This document shows positions 1-5,062 of a DNA stretch of 5,062 nucleotides, piece by piece. The position numbers were made by a program, and so were the translations under genes. Source of the DNA: an uncultured Collinsella sp. (GTDB taxonomy: Bacteria; Actinomycetota; Coriobacteriia; Coriobacteriales; Coriobacteriaceae); assembly GCA_902479205.1 (NCBI GenBank), contig CABSNX010000147.1:1-5062 (forward strand), read 5' to 3'. Positions within the stretch are counted from its first letter, which is position 1. The number at the start of each line of letters is the position of its first letter. The notes beneath the pieces are model-generated. The model did not search any database. It was not told the origin of the DNA and was given only the letters and a program-made list of their open reading frames with translations.

Positions 1-839
1 GGGGAGATATGGTCGCAGCCCAGCTCGCGCAGCGCGGACTCGATAACGGCGGGCAGCGGGGTCTTGCCCTTGTCGTCGATGGCGGCACCGCCGAGGGCGG
101 CAATCTTGGCAACATCTGCGGGTGCGGCCTCGATATGCATGCAGCCGCTGATCAAGCGCGCGCGTACCTGTGCCAGATCAAGATCGTGCAGGTAATCCTC
201 GCAGGCGCGAATCAGGGAGACCTTCTCGCGCGTAAGCTCCTCGCCCGTGGGGACGCGCGTGGCAAGACATGCTCCCGCCGGCAGGTTCCAAACGGGATAA
301 CCCCATGCGCGCAGCAGCTCGCGCTCTTCGTCCTTGGTAAAGCCGACCTCCATAAGGGGTGAGCGTACGCCGAGCTCTTCTGCCGCACGCATGCCGGGGC
401 GGTAGTCACCGCGATCGCTTGCATTGCTGCCATCGATGACGGTGGGAAAGCCGAGCGACTTGGCGTGGTTGACGATGGCGGTAAAGCCGGCGTGCTTGCA
501 GTGGTAGCAGCGATTAGCATCGTTGCAGGCTACTTGGGGGAGCTGCAGCTGATTCACCGAAAGATTGAGCACGGGGAGCTTAAAATGCGGCCCCTCATTG
601 GCCTGTCCATCAACGGACTGCTCAAACGAAGTCTGTTCGGGCGTGCCGATGAGCGGCGTGGTGAGATGGACGAGGAGGGTATTGGTAGGCATGATGCGGG
701 CGCAGACCGCGGCCAAAAAGCTGCTGTCGACACCACCGGAAAAGCCGATGGCGACGCGTCCGTATGCCAAAAGCAGCTGCTCGAGTGCTGCGAGTTTGTC
801 CTGAAGCTCCTCTGCGGGTGCGGCGGTGTCTGAAAGCAT
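1..839 (-). CDS. larE: LarE-type ATP-dependent sulfur transferase (C-terminus cut by window edge)
   Basis: Read on the minus strand from ATG at 839-837, this frame stays open to the window edge: 279 full codons plus two bases. LarE proteins are about 270-290 residues, so probably only a few residues are missing. Seen: a PP-loop (SGGVDSS, residues 34-40) that binds ATP for substrate adenylylation; RCYHCK (110-115); DGSNASDRGDYRPG (136-149) and LGVRSPL (156-162), both typical of LarE; and ACLATRVPTG (190-199), whose Cys191 sits where Lactobacillus LarE has its sacrificial cysteine. In the family, LarE sulfurates the pyridinium dicarboxylate precursor of the nickel-pincer nucleotide cofactor of lactate racemase, in the cytoplasm. 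Cys111, Cys114 and Cys191 together match the three-cysteine variety thought to use an iron-sulfur cluster instead of sacrificing its own sulfur (inference). The start is supported by AAGGAA five bases upstream. No larA, larB or larC is nearby, so the physiological partner is unknown; a related PP-loop sulfur transferase role is the alternative. Confidence 0.9.
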   Translation of the reverse strand, partial: MLSDTAAPAEELQDKLAALEQLLLAYGRVAIGFSGGVDSSFLAAVCARIMPTNTLLVHLTTPLIGTPEQTSFEQSVDGQANEGPHFKLPVLNLSVNQLQLPQVACNDANRCYHCKHAGFTAIVNHAKSLGFPTVIDGSNASDRGDYRPGMRAAEELGVRSPLMEVGFTKDEERELLRAWGYPVWNLPAGACLATRVPTGEELTREKVSLIRACEDYLHDLDLAQVRARLISGCMHIEAAPADVAKIAALGGAAIDDKGKTPLPAVIESALRELGCDHIS

Positions 840-844
840 GAAAG

Positions 845-850
845 TTCCTT
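845..850 (-). promoter_or_regulatory. Ribosome binding site of larE
   Basis: On the minus strand AAGGAA lies five bases before the ATG at 839-837. It fixes this methionine as the start; the PP-loop then begins at residue 34, as expected for LarE. Confidence 0.75.
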
Positions 851-873
851 ACAGTTATTAAAGCTCGGATGAA

Positions 874-901
874 ACTATAATCCCACCGAGCTGCTTGTCA
901 T
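874..901 (-). promoter_or_regulatory. Sigma-70 type promoter of larE
   Basis: On the minus strand ATGACA (901-896, five of six matches to TTGACA) is followed after 16 bases by TATAGT (879-874, five of six matches to TATAAT). Transcription would begin near 867 and give a leader of about 28 bases that carries the AAGGAA ribosome binding site. This is the best-formed promoter in the window by consensus match. Confidence 0.65.
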
Positions 902-933
902 AAGACTTCCAGCTATGTAACGAAAGTGCAATA

Positions 934-961
934 TGCTATATACGTTATATACAAGCTTGTA
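934..961. promoter_or_regulatory. AT-rich repeat and palindrome block, probable promoter/operator of the HAD gene
   Basis: GCTATATAC (935-943) is followed directly by GTTATATAC (944-952), a tandem repeat with one difference. It runs into a perfect 12-bp palindrome TACAAGCTTGTA (950-961). The same stretch gives an extended -10 element on the plus strand, TGC-TATATA at 934-942, with no good -35; ATGTAA at 915-920 is weak. Transcription from it would start near 949, leaving a leader of about 59 bases before the HAD start. A regulator binding here could act on the HAD gene and perhaps on divergent larE. The symmetric elements are visible in the sequence; the function is inferred. Confidence 0.4.
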
Positions 962-994
962 AAGTGCGGTAGAGTGGCAGTAATGCAATCCGGC

Positions 995-1002
995 GAGGGG
1001 GA
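995..1002 (+). promoter_or_regulatory. Ribosome binding site of the HAD hydrolase gene
   Basis: GAGGGGGA ends five bases before ATG at 1008. The protein then opens with the usual hydrophobic strand leading straight into the catalytic DMDGT motif, so this start needs no upstream extension. Confidence 0.7.
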
Positions 1003-1007
1003 CCGAT

Positions 1008-1658
1008 ATGATCAAGGCTGTTATTTTTGATATGGACGGAACGCTGGTCGATACCGAGCGTTTGGGGATTAAGGCCTGGAAGGCAGGCGCCGCTGAGCTG
1101 GGGCTCGCGATTGATGATGCGCTGATCCATCAGTTTATCGGTCGCACGCTGCCCGATGTCATGAACATCCTCGATAAGCATTACGGCAGCCATGAAACCA
1201 CCGAGGCGGTCTATGTCCGCCACAAGGAGATTCGTGACGAGATGGTCAAGACCGAGCTGGAGCTTAAGGCCGGCGCCGCCGAGTGCATAGACGAGCTGTT
1301 GGCTGCGGGCTATCACGTGGGTCTAGCGACGTCGTCGCGCCTCGTTACGGCCGAGCGCAACCTTAAGATGGTCGGTCTTTTTGACAAGTTTGAAACGGTA
1401 ACGTGTGGCGAGGACGTCGTGCACGGCAAGCCCGACCCCGAGATGTATCTGCTCGCCTGCGAGCGCGCGGGCTTTGCTCCCGAGGAATGTGCCGTGGTCG
1501 AGGATTCGCGCAACGGTTGCGTCTCGGGCATTACGGCCGGTTGCCATGTCTTTGCCGTCCCCGATATCGTGCCGCTGCCGCAGGACGTGGTGGATGGCTG
1601 CGAGGCCGTGCTCGATACGTTGTTCGACCTGGCGGCGGCAGTCAAGGCCGTGCGCTAG
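1008..1658 (+). CDS. HAD superfamily hydrolase, subfamily IA (phosphatase / beta-phosphoglucomutase-like)
   Basis: This 216-residue cytoplasmic protein has the usual length for the family. All four HAD motifs are present: motif I DMDGTLVD (residues 8-15), with nucleophile Asp8 and acid/base Asp10; motif II at ATSS (107-110); motif III Lys141 in GKPDPE; and motif IV VEDS (164-167), with Glu165-Asp166 for magnesium. The helical cap lies between motifs I and II, about residues 16-85, which is the C1 cap of subfamily IA. Such enzymes hydrolyse phosphate esters through an aspartyl-phosphate intermediate. Close relatives include beta-phosphoglucomutase, sugar-phosphate phosphatases, phosphoglycolate phosphatase and pseudouridine-5'-phosphatase. 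Nothing in the cap lets me choose among these, so no symbol is given. The gene is divergent from larE and convergent with the LacI-type regulator, ending at a shared terminator, so it is probably monocistronic. A sugar-phosphate substrate is plausible but unproven. Confidence 0.92.
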   Translation: MIKAVIFDMDGTLVDTERLGIKAWKAGAAELGLAIDDALIHQFIGRTLPDVMNILDKHYGSHETTEAVYVRHKEIRDEMVKTELELKAGAAECIDELLAAGYHVGLATSSRLVTAERNLKMVGLFDKFETVTCGEDVVHGKPDPEMYLLACERAGFAPEECAVVEDSRNGCVSGITAGCHVFAVPDIVPLPQDVVDGCEAVLDTLFDLAAAVKAVR

Positions 1659-1673
1659 ACAGTTGCGGTGTTG

Positions 1674-1695
1674 AAACGAGCGATTGCTCACGTTT
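1674..1695. repeat. Small hairpin just downstream of the HAD gene
   Basis: AAACGAGC (1674-1681) pairs with GCTC (1686-1689) and GTTT (1692-1695) around a GATT loop, with a two-base AC bulge at 1690-1691. It lies 15 bases after the HAD stop and two bases before the main terminator stem. It has no T-run, so it is not a terminator itself; it could protect or shape the mRNA 3' end, or be chance. Confidence 0.35.
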
Positions 1696-1696
1696 G

Positions 1697-1746
1697 CGCT
1701 CAAGCAAAAGGGGCCCGGCAATGGTCGGGCCCCTTTTGCTTGAGCG
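1697..1746. terminator. Bidirectional intrinsic terminator between the HAD and LacI-type genes
   Basis: Two perfectly complementary 21-base arms (1697-1717 and 1726-1746) enclose eight bases. The GC-rich inner part (GGGGCCCG with CGGGCCCC) is flanked by AAAA on one side and TTTT on the other, so either strand yields a strong hairpin followed by a U-run. On the plus strand one G-U and one C-G pair can extend the stem inward to an AATG loop. It lies between two convergent genes and can end both the HAD transcript (plus) and the regulator transcript (minus). Confidence 0.92.
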
Positions 1747-1771
1747 GCGACTTAGCATACTTGCGTGCGTG

Positions 1772-2884
1772 CTATAGATACGCGCCGAGGTTGATGGCCG
1801 TGGCGTCGGTCTGGGTGCTTGCCTGGGTGCTGGCGCGCTCCAGTAGGAACGGACGTACCAGTTCTTGGCGGTTGATATCCTCGGCGGCGGTGACTGCGGT
1901 GACGGTGCGCGCTGCAGAGCCGACGCGGATATGCTTGGTCTTTGCCGGGGTCTTGTTCTCGATTTGCTCCATGAGCAATTGAACGCCCTTGCGGCCAATC
2001 TCGTAGCCCGGGGGCGCTACCGTAGTGAGCGGGACCGATCCGCTCCAAGCGAGCGGGTTGCCATCGCAGCCTGCTACGCGTACCTGCCCGGGGACAGAGA
2101 TGCCCTTGTCGACCAGCGCCGAGATAACGCCCGAGGCCAGCACGTCGGTCAGACCGACGACAAAATCGGGGCGTTCGTCGGCGGGGCGCGCGGCGATTTG
2201 GGCGCCGATGCCGTAGCCGTCGGCGGCGGTATTCCATTCGCCGGCGTCGATGACTTCGATCTTGATATCGGGGTGTAGGGCGAGTGCCTTATGAATGCCA
2301 AGGACGCGCAGGGTGAGTTGCATAAATGCTGCTCTACCCACAACGGTGATATGGCGTGCACCGCGGGCGATGGCAAGTTCGGCAATGATGCGACCCTGGG
2401 CCTCGTTGTCGGCCGCTACGTAGTAGCCGGGCTCGGAGCAATGGATGTCCAGATGGACGATCGGCACGGGCATCTTGGCCATGGCGGGGTGCCAGTCGGG
2501 GGATGCCATGGGCTGAACCATGACGCCGGACATCTGGGTGCCCATAAAGTAGCGCAGGTAATGGTCCTCGAGAATATCGTCGTTATCGGCGTTGGCGATG
2601 AGCAGGTCGTAGCCGTGCTTGCGGGCCTCGTTATGGGCGCCGCTGGCGATTTGGAGCGAAAAGCCGTGATCGAGACGGGGGAGCACCAGGCCAAAGGACT
2701 TGGTGGCGCCGCCCGCGAGCTGACGAGCGCTTTGGTTGGGCAGGTAGCCAAGGCGATTGATGGTCTCGTTGATGAGCTTGAGGGTCTCGGGGCGCAGCTT
2801 TTCGGGGTGGTTGAGCGCGTTGGAAACCGTGCCCAGCGAAACCCCGGCCTCGCGCGCGACGTCGCTGATTTTTACCTTTGCCAT
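1772..2884 (-). CDS. LacI/GalR-family transcriptional regulator
   Basis: The gene encodes 370 residues on the minus strand. The N-terminus is a LacI-type helix-turn-helix (residues 5-26: ISDVAREAGVSLGTVSNALN), followed by the linker and hinge helix near NQSARQLAGG (50-59). A periplasmic-binding-protein-like effector domain then runs from FGLVLP (64) to about 352. Recognisable blocks are GYDLLIANADND (91-102), DNEAQGRIIAELAIARGARHITVVG (159-183) and VPGQVRVAGCDG (264-275), plus LTTVAPP (286-292). Members dimerise, bind palindromic operators and respond to a sugar or sugar phosphate; the ligand cannot be read here. The start is chosen because AAAGGGG lies just upstream and the HTH begins at residue 5. 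The frame is open far further upstream, but only as a shadow of glmS. About 18 extra residues (353-370), rich in Ser, Thr, Gln and Ala, follow the usual family end. The regulator is divergent from glmS and carries a candidate self-operator in its leader. Confidence 0.95.
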   Translation of the reverse strand: MAKVKISDVAREAGVSLGTVSNALNHPEKLRPETLKLINETINRLGYLPNQSARQLAGGATKSFGLVLPRLDHGFSLQIASGAHNEARKHGYDLLIANADNDDILEDHYLRYFMGTQMSGVMVQPMASPDWHPAMAKMPVPIVHLDIHCSEPGYYVAADNEAQGRIIAELAIARGARHITVVGRAAFMQLTLRVLGIHKALALHPDIKIEVIDAGEWNTAADGYGIGAQIAARPADERPDFVVGLTDVLASGVISALVDKGISVPGQVRVAGCDGNPLAWSGSVPLTTVAPPGYEIGRKGVQLLMEQIENKTPAKTKHIRVGSAARTVTAVTAAEDINRQELVRPFLLERASTQASTQTDATAINLGAYL

Positions 2885-2889
2885 AGCGG

Positions 2890-2896
2890 CCCCTTT
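2890..2896 (-). promoter_or_regulatory. Ribosome binding site of the LacI-type regulator
   Basis: On the minus strand AAAGGGG lies five bases before the ATG at 2884-2882. It decides the start within a reading frame that is open for about 615 further codons upstream. Confidence 0.75.
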
Positions 2897-2908
2897 GATG
2901 CGTTTCAA
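2895..2908. promoter_or_regulatory. Candidate LacI-family operator (probable self-regulation)
   Basis: Read on the minus strand this is TTGAAACGCATCAA, a 14-bp imperfect palindrome centred on CG, with 10 of 14 positions symmetric (TTGA..CG..TCAA). A central CG flanked by such arms is the usual form of LacI/GalR operators. It sits between the predicted transcription start near 2913 and the ribosome binding site, and overlaps the latter by two bases, so binding could block initiation or elongation. The palindrome is seen directly; the assignment to this regulator is inferred. Confidence 0.6.
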
Positions 2909-2919
2909 GTACAAGCCAG

Positions 2920-2928
2920 ATTGTAGCA
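2920..2928 (-). promoter_or_regulatory. Extended -10 promoter of the LacI-type regulator
   Basis: On the minus strand TGC-TACAAT (2928-2920) is an extended -10 element with a five-of-six core. No convincing -35 lies 16-18 bases upstream, as is common for extended -10 promoters. Transcription would start near 2913, with a leader of about 29 bases. Confidence 0.55.
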
Positions 2929-2950
2929 TCCCAAACCTTCCAAAAAGGAA

Positions 2951-2978
2951 CAGGTTTATTTTGGCAGGTTTTATCTGG
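2951..2978. repeat. Tandem imperfect 14-bp direct repeat
   Basis: CAGGTTTATTTTGG (2951-2964) is followed with no gap by CAGGTTTTATCTGG (2965-2978), and 11 of 14 positions are identical. It lies 23-50 bases upstream of the regulator's -10 box. Two head-to-tail sites of this size could bind an activator of the regulator gene, or it may be a chance AT-rich duplication. Confidence 0.4.
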
Positions 2979-2999
2979 GGAAACGCCGTTGCCAGCGCG

Positions 3000-3034
3000 A
3001 CCACCACGAAGGGGACAGGCACCTTTGCGGTGGT
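3000..3034. repeat. REP-like hairpin containing GGGGACAGGCACC
   Basis: Bases 3000-3012 pair with 3022-3034 (ACCACC..AAGG with CCTT..GGTGGT) with one mismatch and one G-T wobble, around a nine-base loop. The core GGGGACAGGCACCTTT resembles, from memory, a repetitive intergenic element found scattered in several bacterial genomes, often associated with REP-type transposases. It is not followed by a T-run on either strand, so it is not a standard terminator. Only one copy is in this window, so repetitiveness cannot be shown here. Confidence 0.45.
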
Positions 3035-3062
3035 TTGGACCGGCTGGGCATGTGTGCATCGG

Positions 3063-3100
3063 GTGGTATCTAAGTTGAGATACCACTTCTGGTATATCAG
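3063..3100. promoter_or_regulatory. Cluster of three TGGTAT-type boxes upstream of glmS
   Basis: Three copies fit TGGTATMTMA (M = A or C): 3065-3074 (plus), 3085-3076 (minus) and 3090-3099 (plus). The first two form a perfect inverted repeat with nine-base arms (3063-3071 and 3078-3086) and a six-base centre. The second and third face away from each other across four bases. The third also lies in CTGGTATATCAG (3089-3100), a palindrome at 10 of 12 positions, placed over the -35 region of the glmS promoter. The half-sites resemble those of GntR/HutC-family amino-sugar regulators (NagR, DasR), though the spacing differs. The pattern is seen directly; the binding protein is unknown. Confidence 0.55.
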
Positions 3101-3122
3101 CTTGCGCTTGCGTGAGTACAAT
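3094..3122 (+). promoter_or_regulatory. Probable glmS promoter
   Basis: TACAAT (3117-3122) matches five of six -10 bases and sits in a short inverted repeat, GAGTA-CAA-TACTC (3114-3126). The -35 position (3094-3099, ATATCA) is poor and is occupied by the third TGGTAT box, which suggests a regulated or activator-dependent promoter. Start of transcription would be near 3129. A weaker alternative is TTGCGT (3108-3113) with TATACG (3133-3138), 19 bases apart. Confidence 0.5.
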
Positions 3123-3154
3123 ACTCGAACGTTATACGTCTCAGCGCCCCCTGT

Positions 3155-3177
3155 GCGTGGACGTCTTGCAGTCACGC
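3155..3177 (+). promoter_or_regulatory. Small hairpin in the glmS leader
   Basis: GCGTG and AC (3155-3162, with one bulged G) pair with GTCACGC (3171-3177) around an eight-base loop, ending five bases before the ribosome binding site. It is too short to be a riboswitch and may have no function. Confidence 0.25.
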
Positions 3178-3182
3178 GAACG

Positions 3183-3188
3183 AAGGGA
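3183..3188 (+). promoter_or_regulatory. Ribosome binding site of glmS
   Basis: AAGGGA ends eight bases before ATG at 3197. This start gives Met-Cys-Gly, required because Cys2 becomes the catalytic N-terminal residue. Confidence 0.75.
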
Positions 3189-3196
3189 TTTATCCT

Positions 3197-5044
<1,848 letters not shown>

Positions 5045-5062
5045 TTGGTCCCGACGTTCTAG

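Larger units (their letters stand above)
2885..3196. other. 312-bp divergent regulatory region between the LacI-type gene and glmS
   Basis: No gene is credible in this stretch. Open frames crossing it lack a start with a ribosome binding site and are read-through of codon bias from the neighbours. In order, it holds the regulator's leader with a candidate operator, its extended -10 promoter, a tandem 14-bp repeat, a REP-like hairpin, three TGGTAT-type boxes, the glmS -10 box, a small leader hairpin and the glmS ribosome binding site. Confidence 0.8.

Noticed and set aside
9..833. Plus-strand open frames (9-362, 465-833) across the first gene.
   Set aside because: They lie opposite larE, whose minus-strand translation carries all family motifs; the plus-strand products show no recognisable domain.
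1865..2926. Plus-strand open frames opposite the LacI-type gene (1865-2278, 2291-2926).
   Set aside because: Both are shadows of the minus-strand regulator, with low-complexity composition and no domain content.
3063..3086. The perfect 9-bp-arm hairpin as an intrinsic terminator.
   Set aside because: The arms are not GC-rich and no T-run follows on either strand; its place directly upstream of the glmS -10 box favours an operator.
3144..3196. AGCGCC in the glmS leader resembles the 5' end of the glmS ribozyme core.
   Set aside because: Only about 50 bases lie between this hexamer and the ATG, far too few for the ribozyme's pseudoknotted core, and the following conserved segments are absent.

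Overview
The window reads as chromosomal DNA of a moderately high-GC bacterium, by eye roughly 60% G+C in the genes with AT-richer intergenic gaps. Synonymous choice strongly favours G/C-ending codons, and the gene starts carry clear purine-rich ribosome binding sites. The style of the glmS gene, the LacI-type regulator and a GGGGACAGGCACC-type intergenic hairpin fit a gut actinobacterium of the Coriobacteriia (Collinsella-like). That placement is recognition by eye, not a computed assignment. No insertion sequence, prophage, CRISPR array, tRNA or rRNA is visible.

Layout. (1) 1-839, minus strand: larE, an ATP-dependent sulfur transferase of the PP-loop fold, lacking only its last residues at the window edge. 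(2) 840-1007: a 168-bp divergent promoter region. It has a good sigma-70 type promoter for larE and an AT-rich block of repeats and palindromes in front of the next gene. (3) 1008-1658, plus strand: a HAD subfamily IA phosphatase or phosphomutase-like enzyme. (4) 1659-1771: the convergent gap, with a 21-bp perfect-stem bidirectional terminator and a smaller hairpin before it. (5) 1772-2884, minus strand: a complete LacI/GalR-family regulator with a candidate self-operator between its -10 box and its ribosome binding site. (6) 2885-3196: a 312-bp divergent regulatory region. It holds the lacI-type promoter, a tandem 14-bp repeat, a REP-like hairpin, three copies of a TGGTAT-type box and the glmS promoter and leader. 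(7) 3197-5044, plus strand: glmS, complete, glutamine-fructose-6-phosphate aminotransferase.

The genes look like three or four independent transcription units rather than one operon. glmS supplies glucosamine-6-phosphate for peptidoglycan and other amino-sugar polymers. The LacI-type regulator is divergent from it and shares its intergenic region, so a sugar-linked regulatory tie is possible, but the boxes in front of glmS do not resemble the regulator's own candidate operator. larE would normally serve maturation of the nickel-pincer cofactor of lactate racemase, yet no larA, larB or larC is in view. The coding content is ordinary. The items most worth a second look are the three-box array before glmS, the LacI self-operator, the REP-like hairpin and the three-cysteine version of LarE. 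I do not see a previously undescribed multi-gene system here.
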